In this document: piece by piece, positions 36,336-45,186 of the stretch
Layout of the letters: the number at the start of each line of letters is the position of its first letter
Position numbering within the stretch: the stretch's first letter is position 1
Source of the DNA: Rhizobium sp. 16-449-1b
GTDB lineage: Bacteria > Pseudomonadota > Alphaproteobacteria > Rhizobiales > Rhizobiaceae
NCBI RefSeq assembly: GCF_017741935.1
Contig: NZ_JAGHMH010000024.1
Coordinates: forward strand, 124,001 to 188,000
DNA length: 64,000 nucleotides
Direction: 5' to 3'
Program-made: the position numbers and the translations under genes
The notes under the pieces: generated by a model
Seen by the model: only the letters and a program-made list of their open reading frames with translations
Databases searched by the model: none
What the model was told of the DNA's origin: nothing

Positions 36336-36487
36336 TACCCCCCTCTGCCCTGCCGGGCATCTCCCCCACAGGTGGGGAGATTGGCTGGGCGCAACCGCTC
36401 GCTCCACGCTCATTGTTTGGCGTAAACCTCACCACGAGTCGATCTCCCCCCTTGTGGGGGAGATGTCCGGCAGGACAGAGGGGGGTA
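36336..36487 (+). repeat. 152-bp palindromic intergenic repeat, copy 3
   Basis: Same orientation as 13095-13247. It begins TACCCCCCTCTGCCCTGCCG, has a CATTGTTTGGCG core, and ends GGACAGAGGGGGGTA with the same right-arm variant as copy 2. It fills most of the space between hemH and queE. Confidence 0.9.
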
Positions 36488-36527
36488 ACGCACGGCAAAA
36501 CAGAACCCGTCTCCCCACAACATCCAC

Positions 36528-37259
36528 TCACACCCCCCGCCGATTGCCCCACAACAACACATGCAGCTGCGGCAACACCCTGGCCTCGAACCACCGATCC
36601 TCTGTCACCTTCCCCACCAGCCACAACATCCGCTCCATGATCCCATCGATATCGATCCTGGCATCATCGTCATCGGCCGGCGGCGGCGTGTGGTTCCCGG
36701 GCTGCAGATAGACCGGCAACTCCGGATACCGCCCCGCAACCTCCCGCGCATAACGATAATCCCCCTCATCGAACACCACGACCTTCAGCGCCACCTCCGG
36801 CCCGCCAGCGGCCCTTCGCAGACAGTCGTCGAACTGCCCCCAATCCGTCTCCATGCCGCTCGACGGCGGCTTCGGGCTCAAGACCAGCGTGTCGAGATCG
36901 GCAAACCAATCCCTGGCGACACTGCCCTGCGTCTCCAGCGCGAACCGGTAGCCCTCGCCATGGCCGCGCGCAATCAGCGGCCCGAGCGGCTGGATCGCCG
37001 GGTTGCCGCCGGAGAGCGAGACGGTGAGCGGCTGCCCGCCCGAGAGCGAAACGACCTCAGCCCAGATCTCGTCCACCGACATCGGCGTCCATTGATCGCG
37101 ATATTCGCTATCGACGGCGTGCAGCGTATCGCACCACGAACAGCGATAGTCGCAGCCGCCCGTGCGCACGAACACCGTCGGCAGACCGATCAGCACGCCC
37201 TCGCCCTGGATCGTCGGCCCGAAGATTTCGCTGACGCGGATCTTGTGATCGGCGCTCAT
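36528..37259 (-). CDS. queE: 7-carboxy-7-deazaguanine synthase (radical SAM)
   Basis: Radical SAM enzyme of the queuosine/7-deazaguanine pathway that contracts CPH4 to CDG. The 243 residues have SEIFGPTIQGEGVLIGLPTVFVRTGGCDYRCSWCDT with the 4Fe-4S cysteines C36, C40 and C43 (CX3CX2C), then SLSGGNPAIQ and LSPKPPSSG. The start ATG at 37259 overlaps the queD stop (ATGA), so the genes are coupled. Order on the minus strand is queC-queD-queE. Length is normal. Confidence 0.95.
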   Translation of the reverse strand: MSADHKIRVSEIFGPTIQGEGVLIGLPTVFVRTGGCDYRCSWCDTLHAVDSEYRDQWTPMSVDEIWAEVVSLSGGQPLTVSLSGGNPAIQPLGPLIARGHGEGYRFALETQGSVARDWFADLDTLVLSPKPPSSGMETDWGQFDDCLRRAAGGPEVALKVVVFDEGDYRYAREVAGRYPELPVYLQPGNHTPPPADDDDARIDIDGIMERMLWLVGKVTEDRWFEARVLPQLHVLLWGNRRGV

Positions 37260-37612
37260 GGCCGATACTCCGCCCACGTCTTCGGCGTCTCGCTGACCCG
37301 GACGGCCGACGTTTCCGGGAGGATCGCCTTGCACCAGTCATAGAAGTGCTTGGCGAGATATTCCGACGTCACTCGATCATGGCCGAGCACCTCGTTCAGA
37401 TGCCGGTGATCGAAGCGCTCGTCGATATAGCGCTTCAGCGGCGCCAACTCGTGATAGTCGCGCACGAAGCCGTCCGCGTTGAGCTCCGCAGCCGCAAGCT
37501 CGACGACAACGATGTAGTTGTGCCCATGCAGCCGCGCGCACTGGTGATCGGCGGGCAGATGCGAGAGCTGATGCGAGGCGGAGAAGTGGAATTCCTTGGT
37601 AATGCGGAACAC
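37256..37612 (-). CDS. queD: 6-carboxytetrahydropterin synthase
   Basis: Makes CPH4 from dihydroneopterin triphosphate, the step before QueE. The 118 residues begin FRITKEFHFSASHQL, with zinc ligands His14, His29 and His31 and the catalytic Cys25 in HQCARLHGHNY. The start is a GTG at 37612, eight bases after GGAGGTG, and only four bases after the queC stop. The C-terminal SETPKTWAEYRP carries a conserved Glu. Member of a three-gene operon. Confidence 0.95.
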   Translation of the reverse strand: MFRITKEFHFSASHQLSHLPADHQCARLHGHNYIVVVELAAAELNADGFVRDYHELAPLKRYIDERFDHRHLNEVLGHDRVTSEYLAKHFYDWCKAILPETSAVRVSETPKTWAEYRP

Positions 37613-37616
37613 GGAG

Positions 37617-38324
37617 TTACACCTCCGTGGCCGAGAAGCCCGATGTCGCCGACTTCCAGAAATCCGCGTCCTCGTACCCCGTCGGGTCCGCGACGCCGGC
37701 CAGATGAAACGCCTCGCGCCGCTCGACGCAGGTGCCGCAGCGCCCGCAATGGCGCGCCCCGCCCTTGTAGCACGACCACGTCTCCGCAAACGGCGTCCCG
37801 TGCTTGGCCCCATCCGTGACGATATCGGCCTTGGTGGTGTTGACGTAGGGCGCCTGCAGCTTGACGCTGGCATAGCCGTCCAGCGCCGCATCCTGCATCA
37901 CCTGAAACGCGTCGATGAAGCCGGGGCGGCAATCCGGATAGATGAAGTGGTCGCCGCCATGCACGGCAACGGCGACGGCATCCGCCTTCTGCGCGGCGGC
38001 AAGCCCGAAGGCGATGGCGAGCATGATGGCGTTGCGGTTCGGAACCACCGTCGCCTTCATCGTCTCCTCGGCATAGTGTCCATCAGGCACGTCGATATTG
38101 TCGGTCAGCGCCGAGCCGGTGAGATGGCTGCCGATCGGCCTGATGTCGATGATCTGATGCGGCACGCCGAGCCGCTCTGCGCAGGCGGCGGCATAGTCGA
38201 GTTCCTTGCGGTGGCGCTGGCCATAATCGAAGGAAAGAAGGCCGATGAGGGTTTGTTCCGCAGCGACCTTGTGCGCAAGCGAAACGGAGTCCAATCCGCC
38301 GGAGCAGATGACGATAGTCTTCAT
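37617..38324 (-). CDS. queC: 7-cyano-7-deazaguanine synthase
   Basis: Converts CDG to preQ0 using ATP and ammonia. The 235 residues start MKTIVICSGGLDSVSLAHKV, a PP-loop (SGGLDS at 8-13). NRNAIMLAIAFGLAA is conserved, and the four zinc cysteines are in CYKGGARHCGRCGTCVER near the C terminus. First gene of queC-queD-queE. The longer frame to 38609 runs into the divergent gene and is rejected. A candidate preQ1 aptamer overlaps its ribosome binding site (38335-38365). Confidence 0.95.
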   Translation of the reverse strand: MKTIVICSGGLDSVSLAHKVAAEQTLIGLLSFDYGQRHRKELDYAAACAERLGVPHQIIDIRPIGSHLTGSALTDNIDVPDGHYAEETMKATVVPNRNAIMLAIAFGLAAAQKADAVAVAVHGGDHFIYPDCRPGFIDAFQVMQDAALDGYASVKLQAPYVNTTKADIVTDGAKHGTPFAETWSCYKGGARHCGRCGTCVERREAFHLAGVADPTGYEDADFWKSATSGFSATEV

Positions 38325-38334
38325 GATTTTTGAT

Positions 38335-38365
38335 CCCTTGTTTTGACCGGGTGGGCTGCGACCGG
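38335..38365 (-). promoter_or_regulatory. candidate preQ1 class I riboswitch before queC
   Basis: On the minus strand, 11 to 41 bases upstream of the queC ATG, the segment CCGG-TCGCAGCCCAC-CCGG-TCAAAACAAGGG has the size and layout of a small preQ1-I aptamer: a P1 stem CCGG/CCGG, a loop containing CCC, and an A-rich tail ending AAGGG. CCC could pair with GGG as the P2 pseudoknot. The AAGGG also looks like the ribosome binding site, so ligand binding could block translation of queC. Based on pattern and gene context, not on a covariance search. Confidence 0.55.
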
Positions 38366-38532
38366 ATGCGGGCGTTCTAGGCCAAAGGGATCGCATTGTG
38401 AAGAACCAATCGAACCCCCATATTTGATGGGTCCATTTGGTGGGTAACGCGGCACGACTACCTGAGAGCGTGGCTTTTGAAATCGTCTCGGCTAAGGTGC
38501 GGCTATTCGATTCGGGTTTTGGGAGGTATTTC

Positions 38533-39546
38533 ATGGTTTTGGGCGGCTTCGACATCGTGGTCATCGCGCTGGTGGTCTTCGTTATCCTGGTGCTCTTCGC
38601 CGGCATCAAGACGGTCCCACAGGGTTATCAGTACACGGTCGAGCGCTTCGGCCGCTACACCCGCACGCTGGGTCCCGGCCTCAACATCATCACCCCCTTC
38701 ATCGAGCGCGTCGGCGCCCGCATGAACGTCATGGAGCAGGTGCTCGACGTTCCCACCCAGGAAGTCATCACCCGCGACAACGCCTCCGTTTCGGCCGATG
38801 CCGTCGCCTTCTACCAGATCCTCAACGCCGCCCAGGCGGCCTACCAGGTTTCCAACCTCGAAAACGCCATCCTCAACCTGACCATGACCAACATTCGCTC
38901 GGTCATGGGCTCGATGGATCTCGACGAGCTGCTTTCCAACCGCGACGCCATCAACGACCGCCTGCTGCGCGTCGTCGATGATGCCGTCCAGCCCTGGGGC
39001 ATCAAGGTCACCCGCGTCGAGATCAAGGACATCCAGCCGCCGCGCGACCTCGTCGACGCCATGGCCCGCCAGATGAAGGCCGAGCGCGAGAAGCGCGCCC
39101 AGGTGCTGGAGGCCGAAGGCTCCAGGAACGCCCAGATCCTGCGCGCCGAAGGCGCCAAGCAGTCGGCGATCCTGCAGGCCGAGGGCCAGCGCGAATCCGC
39201 CTTCCGCAACGCCGAGGCGCGCGAACGCCTGGCCGAGGCCGAAGCCAAGGCCACCAAGATGGTGTCGGAAGCGATCGCCGCCGGCGACGTGCAGGCGATC
39301 AACTACTTCGTGGCGCAGAAATACACCGAGGCGCTGACCGCGATCGGCTCGGCCACCAATTCCAAGGTCGTGCTGATGCCGATCGAGGCCTCGTCGATTA
39401 TCGGCTCGCTGAGCGGCATCGGCGCCATCGCCAAGGAAGTCTTCGGCGGCAACGACAACCCGCCGGCGGCACCCGCCCCGCGTCAGGTCCAGGCCCCGCG
39501 CACGACGCCGCAGGTCAACCCGTTCAACCAGAACCCGGAGCGCTGA
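38533..39546 (+). CDS. SPFH/band-7 membrane protein (QmcA/stomatin-like)
   Basis: A 337-residue membrane scaffold protein. An N-terminal helix (about 5-25, FDIVVIALVVFVILVLFAGI) anchors it. The band-7 domain follows (TVPQGYQYTVERFGRYTRTLGPGLNIITPFIERV), then a long charged coiled coil rich in Glu-Ala (about 190-265). RBS GGGAGGT precedes the ATG at 38533. The stop is three bases before an NfeD-like gene; SPFH-NfeD pairs are common, and the two probably act together at the membrane. Function: membrane microdomain organisation by family, not proven here. Confidence 0.92.
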   Translation: MVLGGFDIVVIALVVFVILVLFAGIKTVPQGYQYTVERFGRYTRTLGPGLNIITPFIERVGARMNVMEQVLDVPTQEVITRDNASVSADAVAFYQILNAAQAAYQVSNLENAILNLTMTNIRSVMGSMDLDELLSNRDAINDRLLRVVDDAVQPWGIKVTRVEIKDIQPPRDLVDAMARQMKAEREKRAQVLEAEGSRNAQILRAEGAKQSAILQAEGQRESAFRNAEARERLAEAEAKATKMVSEAIAAGDVQAINYFVAQKYTEALTAIGSATNSKVVLMPIEASSIIGSLSGIGAIAKEVFGGNDNPPAAPAPRQVQAPRTTPQVNPFNQNPER

Positions 39547-39549
39547 TAG

Positions 39550-40005
39550 ATGCTGGCCGCCATCACATCGGAATTGGGGCCGTGGAGCTGGTGGGTCGTC
39601 GGCCTCGTGCTGCTCGCCGCCGAGATGCTGGTGCCCGGCTTCTTCCTCGTCTGGATCGGCCTTGCGGCAATCGCCGTCGGCGCGCTGTCACTGCTCTTTT
39701 GGGATAGCGCCTTCTGGGTGTGGCAGCTGCAGGCGATCCTCTTTGCCGCCTTCGCCGTCGCCGCCACCTTCATCGGCCGCAAGCTGACGCGCGATCACGG
39801 CGAGACGGACGAGCCCTTCCTCAACCAGCGCGGCGCCAGCCTCGTCGGCCGCACAGCGACGCTCGCCGAGCCGATCACCGAGGGCCGTGGCCGCATCAAG
39901 CTGGATGACACGCAGTGGAAGGTGAGCGGCCCGGATCTGCCCGTCGGCGCGCGCGTCAAGGTCATATCAAGCAACGGCCGCGACCTGACGGTCGAGGAAG
40001 CCTGA
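39550..40005 (+). CDS. NfeD-family membrane protein
   Basis: A 151-residue partner of the SPFH protein. Two or three membrane helices (about 14-35, 38-52 and 57-75) are followed by a C-terminal OB-fold domain (GASLVGRTATLAEPITEGRGRIKLDDTQWKVSG). It lacks the N-terminal ClpP-like protease domain of long NfeD proteins, so it is the short form. It starts three bases after the SPFH stop, and is likely cotranscribed and functionally linked. Confidence 0.9.
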   Translation: MLAAITSELGPWSWWVVGLVLLAAEMLVPGFFLVWIGLAAIAVGALSLLFWDSAFWVWQLQAILFAAFAVAATFIGRKLTRDHGETDEPFLNQRGASLVGRTATLAEPITEGRGRIKLDDTQWKVSGPDLPVGARVKVISSNGRDLTVEEA

Positions 40006-40026
40006 TCCCGATCACGCTGGCCTGGA

Positions 40027-41028
40027 TCAGGCCACGCCGATCCTCAAAAGATCGTGGAAATGAATGAGCCCGACCGGCTTGTTGTCGTCGTCGACGACGA
40101 TAAGCGCGCCGATGCTGTGCTTGTTGAGCAATGCCAGTGCCGCGGTCGCCAGCACATTCGGCTTCACCGTCTTCGGCGCCCGCGTCATGATATCGTCGAC
40201 CACGAGCTCCGACAGGTTGCGCGACAGATTGCGCGCCATGTCGCCCTCGGTGACGATGCCGCAAAGCCGGCCATCTTCGTCCAAAATGCCGACACAGCCG
40301 AAATGCTTGCGTGATAGTGTCGAGATCGCCTCCGGCAGCGGTGTACCCTTGGCAACCAGCGGCACGCGCTCGCCGGTGTGCATGACGTCGGCGACATGGC
40401 TCAAGGCCGCGCCGAGCTTGCCGCCGGGATGGAACACATGGAAGTCGCGCGCCGTGAAGCCGCGCGCCTCAAGCAGCGCGATCGCCAACGCATCGCCCAT
40501 GGCCAGCTGCATCATCGTCGACGTGGTCGGCGCAAGGCCATGCGGGCAGGCTTCCTCGACGTTCGGCATCAACAGCACGACATCCGACGCCTTGCCGAGC
40601 GACGAGTCCGGCGAGCAGGTCATGGAGATCAGCGGAATGGAGAAGCGGCGCGTATAGGCGATCACGTTGCGGAGTTCCGCGCTCTCGCCGCCCTTCGACA
40701 GCGCCAGCACCGCATCCCCCAGCCCCACCATGCCGAGATCGCCGTGGTTGGCCTCGGCGGCATGCATGAAGAAGGCGGGCGTTCCTGTTGATGCGAGCGT
40801 CGCGGCGATCTTGACGCCGATATGGCCGCTCTTGCCGACGCCGGTGACGATCACCCGCCCCGAAATCCCGCCGATCGTTTCGACAGCCTGCATGAAAGGC
40901 CCGGCGAGATCGCCGTCAAAGGCCTGTTCAAGGGACACCAACGACTGTCGTTCGGTGGCGAGTGTGCGCCTGGCCGAGTCGATCACGCCGTTGTCGATGA
41001 GATTTACCGCTCGCTTGATCATCGCCAT
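40027..41028 (-). CDS. kdsD: arabinose-5-phosphate isomerase, KpsF/GutQ family
   Basis: Converts ribulose-5-phosphate to arabinose-5-phosphate for KDO and lipopolysaccharide synthesis. The 333 residues contain an N-terminal SIS domain (about 45-175: GRVIVTGVGKSGHIGVKIAATLASTGTPAFFMHAAEANHGDLGM) and two CBS domains (about 210-333, GCVGILDEDGRLCGIVTEGD and GALIVVDDDNKPVGLIHFHDLLR). The start ATG at 41028 fits the family. Convergent with the NfeD gene and divergent from the beta-barrel gene. Well supported. Confidence 0.95.
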   Translation of the reverse strand: MAMIKRAVNLIDNGVIDSARRTLATERQSLVSLEQAFDGDLAGPFMQAVETIGGISGRVIVTGVGKSGHIGVKIAATLASTGTPAFFMHAAEANHGDLGMVGLGDAVLALSKGGESAELRNVIAYTRRFSIPLISMTCSPDSSLGKASDVVLLMPNVEEACPHGLAPTTSTMMQLAMGDALAIALLEARGFTARDFHVFHPGGKLGAALSHVADVMHTGERVPLVAKGTPLPEAISTLSRKHFGCVGILDEDGRLCGIVTEGDMARNLSRNLSELVVDDIMTRAPKTVKPNVLATAALALLNKHSIGALIVVDDDNKPVGLIHFHDLLRIGVA

Positions 41029-41162
41029 CCGTTAGCCGCTTTCCAGCGCGGTGTCCACCATAGCGGCGGATTGCACACCGCCTTCGGCCAAATGGCAACG
41101 AATGGTTAACCACGAGGCTTTACGTTCGGGTAACCACTTCGAAGCATGCCGAGCGCGACCAT

Positions 41163-42728
41163 ATGGGCCATTGGAGACATACGAGCAGTCTGACGCCGCT
41201 CCGCGCGGCGGGCGTTGCCGTATCCGTGGCGCTGGCTGGTCTAGAGCTCGCAGTCCCCACTTCGGCGCTCGCCCAATCGGCGCGCACTGCCGCATCCTCC
41301 TCTCCCCTTGCCCAGTCCGCCTACATCGCCACCCCCGATGCAACGGGCGATCAACAGGACGACGGCACGACCATACCCGGCGCCGCCGCATCCGCGGACG
41401 ACCCCTCAGGCGCGAACACCGATACCCCCAACGGCGCCAGCGCCAACACTAGCGCGACCACACGGCAAACCACATCAGGCGACCAGCCTAGCGACGAGAC
41501 CACCGGCTCCATTCTCGACGAGGACATGATGCGGCTGAACACACGCGAGGCCCCGCTCGACGAGCGCAGGCTGCGCAAGCCTGACGTCAATCTCTCGACC
41601 GAGGAAACCCCTGGCATCCGCGTCGGCACCTTCGTGCTGCGCCCGACCGTGACACAGAGCATCAACACCGAGACGCAGAAGGACGGCGACGTCAAGCAGA
41701 CGCGCGCCTTCCTCGAAACCGACATGAAGACGACGCTGACGTCGGACTGGGCGCTGCATCAGCTGCTGATCACGAGCGAGGGCGCCTGGCAGAAGAATGT
41801 CAGCGGCGAAGGCGAAGAGCAGCCGGACTTCCGGATCAACGGCGATCTGAGGCTCGATCTCCCCGAGGAAACCACGGCCCACATCACCGGCGGCTACCAC
41901 TTCTACCGCGAAGACACCGACGACCCGAACGCCATCCAGAACGCCAACCAGCAGTCGGACGTGCAGGAATTCACCCTCGGCGCCTCGATCGAGCGCGACT
42001 TCGGCATCCTGCGCGGCAGCACCGGCATCGATTTCACCCGCACGATCTATTCCGACGCCACGCTGTCCGATGGCACCGTCGTCTCGCTCAGCGACCGCGA
42101 CCAGACATCGGGCACCCTGCGCGGCCGCATCGGCTACGAGCTGTCGCCCGCCTTGATCCCATTCATCGAGGGCAATGTCGGCAAGACGGTGTATGACCAG
42201 ACGACCGACGTGGCCGGCTACCAGCGCTCCGGCGACAGCTATGGCGCCAAGGTCGGCGTCGAGGTGGATCTCGGCGAAAAGCTGCGCGGCGAAGTGGGCG
42301 TCGGCTACGAGATCGCCAGCTTCGACGACAACAGGCTGTCCGATATCGACGCAACCGTGCTCGATGCCAGCGTCCGCTGGTCGCCTCTGCGTGGCACGGA
42401 TATCGATTTCGGCCTGCAGACCAGCCTGCAGCCATCCACCACGCCGGGTGTCGCAGGCTATATCTCGCGCGCCATGACGACGACGGTCACGCATCAGCTG
42501 CGCGACAATCTGGTCGGAACCTTCCTGGGTGGGATAACCTTGCGCGACTATCCGTCGGATAGCACGATCAGCGACGAGACGGTCTATACGACCAGCGCCG
42601 GCCTGACCTGGAACATCAACCGATATCTCGATCTGACGAGCACCATCGGCTACGAACTCACCTCCAGAAAAGTCGGCGCCGACTCGCAGCAATGGCGAGC
42701 CGGCGTCGGTCTGAAGCTGAAACGCTGA
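41163..42728 (+). CDS. outer membrane beta-barrel protein
   Basis: A 521-residue protein. A signal peptide (cut near SALA-Q, residue 37) is followed by a low-complexity region rich in Ser, Thr, Asp and Ala (about 40-120), then a region of alternating strands (about 155-521), such as LHQLLITSEGAWQKNV, TAHITGGYHFYRED, GSTGIDFTRTIYSDAT, RGRIGYELSPALIPFIEG, KVGVEVDLGEKLRGEVGVGYEI and DLTSTIGYELTSRKV. This looks like the BBP2 type outer membrane barrel. It ends in GLKLKR instead of the usual aromatic residue. Role unknown; possibly an exopolysaccharide or general porin-like protein. Confidence 0.75.
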   Translation: MGHWRHTSSLTPLRAAGVAVSVALAGLELAVPTSALAQSARTAASSSPLAQSAYIATPDATGDQQDDGTTIPGAAASADDPSGANTDTPNGASANTSATTRQTTSGDQPSDETTGSILDEDMMRLNTREAPLDERRLRKPDVNLSTEETPGIRVGTFVLRPTVTQSINTETQKDGDVKQTRAFLETDMKTTLTSDWALHQLLITSEGAWQKNVSGEGEEQPDFRINGDLRLDLPEETTAHITGGYHFYREDTDDPNAIQNANQQSDVQEFTLGASIERDFGILRGSTGIDFTRTIYSDATLSDGTVVSLSDRDQTSGTLRGRIGYELSPALIPFIEGNVGKTVYDQTTDVAGYQRSGDSYGAKVGVEVDLGEKLRGEVGVGYEIASFDDNRLSDIDATVLDASVRWSPLRGTDIDFGLQTSLQPSTTPGVAGYISRAMTTTVTHQLRDNLVGTFLGGITLRDYPSDSTISDETVYTTSAGLTWNINRYLDLTSTIGYELTSRKVGADSQQWRAGVGLKLKR

Positions 42729-42730
42729 CA

Positions 42731-42770
42731 GCGATCGGGAAGACCGCGCTGCGGCCTCCCCTTCGATCGC
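42731..42770. terminator. stem-loop between convergent genes
   Basis: Outer arms GCGATCG (42731-42737) and CGATCGC (42764-42770) and inner arms CCGC/GCGG form a compound stem between the barrel gene and galU. There is no clear T-run on either side, so terminator function is uncertain. Confidence 0.4.
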
Positions 42771-42776
42771 CTGATA

Positions 42777-43664
42777 TCAGAGACCCTTGAGCAGGTCCTT
42801 GAAGCCTTCGATCACGGTCGGGCGGATATCCGCACGCTCAAGCGCGAAGGCAACGTTGGCGAGAATGAAGCCATCCTTGGCGCCGCAGTCGTAGGTCGTG
42901 CCCTTGAAGTGGTAACCGGCGAAAGCCTGGTCCTTCAGGAGCTTCAGCATGCCGTCGGTGAGCTGGATCTCGTTGCCGGCGCCGCGTTCCTGGGTTTCCA
43001 AGATCTTGAACACTTCCGGCTGCAGGATGTAGCGGCCGTTGATGAAGAAGTTCGACGGCGCTGTGCCCTTGGCGGGCTTTTCGACCATGCCGGTGATGCG
43101 GAAGCCGTCACCGATCGCGTCGCCGACGCCGACGATACCGTATTTGTGGGCCTGATCGGGCGCGCACTCTTCCACGGCGATGATGTTGCCGCCGCTCTGG
43201 GCGTAAAGGTCGATCATGCCCTTCATGCAGCCCTTGGCTTCGCTCTTCATGATCATGTCGGGAAGCAGCAGCGCGAAAGGCTCGTCGCCGATGATCTCGC
43301 GGGCGCACCATACGGCGTGACCGAGGCCGAGCGGCTCCTGCTGGCGCGTGAAGCTCACGGTACCAGCCTTGGGAAGCTGGCCTGCGAGCAGCGTGATTTC
43401 GGCGTTCTTGCTGCGCTCGCGCAGCGTCTGCTCAAGCTCGAAATGGATGTCGAAATAGTCTTCGATGATGTGCTTGTTACGGCCCGTCACGAAAACGAAA
43501 TGCTCGATCCCGGCTTCCAGCGCTTCGTCCACCACATACTGAATGATCGGCTTGTCGACGACAGTCAGCATTTCCTTCGGAACGGCCTTTGTGGCCGGAA
43601 GGAAGCGCGTGCCGAGACCGGCGACCGGGAATACAGCTTTGCGAACTTTTTTATGCTCTGCCAC
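42777..43664 (-). CDS. galU: UTP-glucose-1-phosphate uridylyltransferase
   Basis: Makes UDP-glucose from UTP and glucose-1-phosphate, needed for exopolysaccharide, LPS and glucans. The 295 residues begin with AVFPVAGLGTRFLPATKAVPKEMLTVVDKPIIQYVVDEAL, the nucleotidyltransferase signature, and contain QQEPLGLGHAVWCA, VEKPAKGTAPSNFFINGRYIL and EIQLTDGM. The ATG at 43664 is preceded by GGAGGCC. Length is normal. Convergent with the barrel gene and divergent from the transglycosylase gene. Confidence 0.97.
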   Translation of the reverse strand: MAEHKKVRKAVFPVAGLGTRFLPATKAVPKEMLTVVDKPIIQYVVDEALEAGIEHFVFVTGRNKHIIEDYFDIHFELEQTLRERSKNAEITLLAGQLPKAGTVSFTRQQEPLGLGHAVWCAREIIGDEPFALLLPDMIMKSEAKGCMKGMIDLYAQSGGNIIAVEECAPDQAHKYGIVGVGDAIGDGFRITGMVEKPAKGTAPSNFFINGRYILQPEVFKILETQERGAGNEIQLTDGMLKLLKDQAFAGYHFKGTTYDCGAKDGFILANVAFALERADIRPTVIEGFKDLLKGL

Positions 43665-43865
43665 ACAGGCCTCCTGGGATGATTCTAACGCTTGAAATAT
43701 AACGCGATTTTGATCGGATTAGATGAGATTTGCTACGGTTTTGCAAATAGTGACTGTGTTCGTGCGTCATGGTAAAGAATTTGTTGACTCCGTTCGGGTA
43801 GTCTCAGGCCTGAGCGGAATTTTTGCGCTCTGCTGTGCCTGAAACGAAAGGACGGATGACCGCCG

Positions 43866-45089
43866 ATGACTCAAAATCACAAAATCTCCCTTCGTGGTCT
43901 TGCATTCGCATTCATCATGACCGCATCCGCCAGTCTGGCGCCTGTTAACGCCATGGCCGACCAGCGGTTCCAGAAGTGGATCGCGGACTTCTATCAAACT
44001 GCCGCTCAAAATGGCATCAGCAAGGCAACTTATCGTAAAGCTTTCTCAGGCGTCAGCGACCCTGACCCTACGGTGCTGGAAAAGGCTACTTATCAGCCTG
44101 AATTTACGACGAAAATCTGGGATTACGTGGATTCTCGCGTAAATCCTTATACCGTCCAGATCGGCCGCAAGATGATGGCCAAACACGCCTCTACGTTGAA
44201 TTGGATCGAGCGGAACTTCGGCGTCGACAAGACGATTCTCCTGGCGATCTGGTCGATGGAATCGAATTACGGCGCCGTGCTCGAGAAGGACGACAGGCTG
44301 CATTACGTGCCCCGCGCGCTGGCGACACTCGCCTATGCCGACGCCAAGCGCACCAAGTTCGCGCAGAAGCAGCTGATCGCCGCCCTGAAGATCCTGCAGA
44401 ACGGTGACATCTCGCCAGATGGCATGACCGGCTCCTGGGCAGGCGCCATGGGCCACACGCAATTTATTCCCACCAGCTACCTGCTCTATGCCGTCGATGC
44501 CGATGGCAACGGCCACCGCGACATCTGGAACTCGGTTCCCGACGCGCTCGCCACCTCCGCCAATCTCCTGAAGAAGAACGGCTGGGATTTCGGCAAGACC
44601 TGGGGCTACGAAGTCAAGGTTCCATCGAGCGCGCTGAAGCATGTCGGCAAGACCATGACACTGTCGCAGTGGTCGGCCCTTGGCCTGAAGCGCCCGAGCG
44701 GCATGGGCTTCAAGGACGGCTCCGGCAAGGCGGTCCTGAAGATGCCTGCCGGCAATGACGGCCCGGGCTTCCTGATGACCAGCAACTTCTACACCATCAA
44801 GAAGTACAATGCCTCTGACAGCTACGCGATTGCCGTCGGCCTGCTTGCCGACGAGATCGCCGGCTATGGCGGCATGAAGCAGCGCTGGCCGCGCCCGGAT
44901 GGCACGCTCGACGTCAAGGAGAAGTTCGAGCTGCAGACTAGGCTCAAGGCGCTCGGCTATTATGACGGCGAAGTCGATGGCAATTTCGGCAGTGGTTCCA
45001 AGGCCGCGATCGCCGCCGTCCAGGGCCGCATCGGCATGCAGGCGGATGGCGAACCCTCGCTGCCGCTCCTGAACGCGCTTCGCAAGTAG
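43866..45089 (+). CDS. MltB-type lytic murein transglycosylase with peptidoglycan-binding domain
   Basis: A 407-residue exported enzyme. The signal peptide is cut near NAMA-D. The catalytic domain (about 33-335) has the Glu in IWSMESNYGAVLE (about residue 132) and AGAMGHTQFIPTSYLLYAVDADGNG, typical of MltB. A C-terminal peptidoglycan-binding domain (about 345-405, LQTRLKALGYYDGEVDGNFG) is attached. It cuts the glycan strand to give anhydro-muropeptides. Followed by an exported SGNH-like protein gene. No lipobox, so it is probably soluble periplasmic. Confidence 0.93.
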   Translation: MTQNHKISLRGLAFAFIMTASASLAPVNAMADQRFQKWIADFYQTAAQNGISKATYRKAFSGVSDPDPTVLEKATYQPEFTTKIWDYVDSRVNPYTVQIGRKMMAKHASTLNWIERNFGVDKTILLAIWSMESNYGAVLEKDDRLHYVPRALATLAYADAKRTKFAQKQLIAALKILQNGDISPDGMTGSWAGAMGHTQFIPTSYLLYAVDADGNGHRDIWNSVPDALATSANLLKKNGWDFGKTWGYEVKVPSSALKHVGKTMTLSQWSALGLKRPSGMGFKDGSGKAVLKMPAGNDGPGFLMTSNFYTIKKYNASDSYAIAVGLLADEIAGYGGMKQRWPRPDGTLDVKEKFELQTRLKALGYYDGEVDGNFGSGSKAAIAAVQGRIGMQADGEPSLPLLNALRK

Positions 45090-45186
45090 CCGTCACGTCG
45101 CGATCAAAAACATGCGCACCGCGCTTTGGGGTGTGGACGCCCGTCCCGCTCCATGAGAAAATAAGCGTCGATGCAGGGCGGCCGAT

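Noticed and set aside
43803..43814. CTCAGGCCTGAG palindrome upstream of the MltB gene
   Set aside because: A 12-base palindrome is expected by chance in a high G+C region of this size, and no flanking promoter boxes support it.
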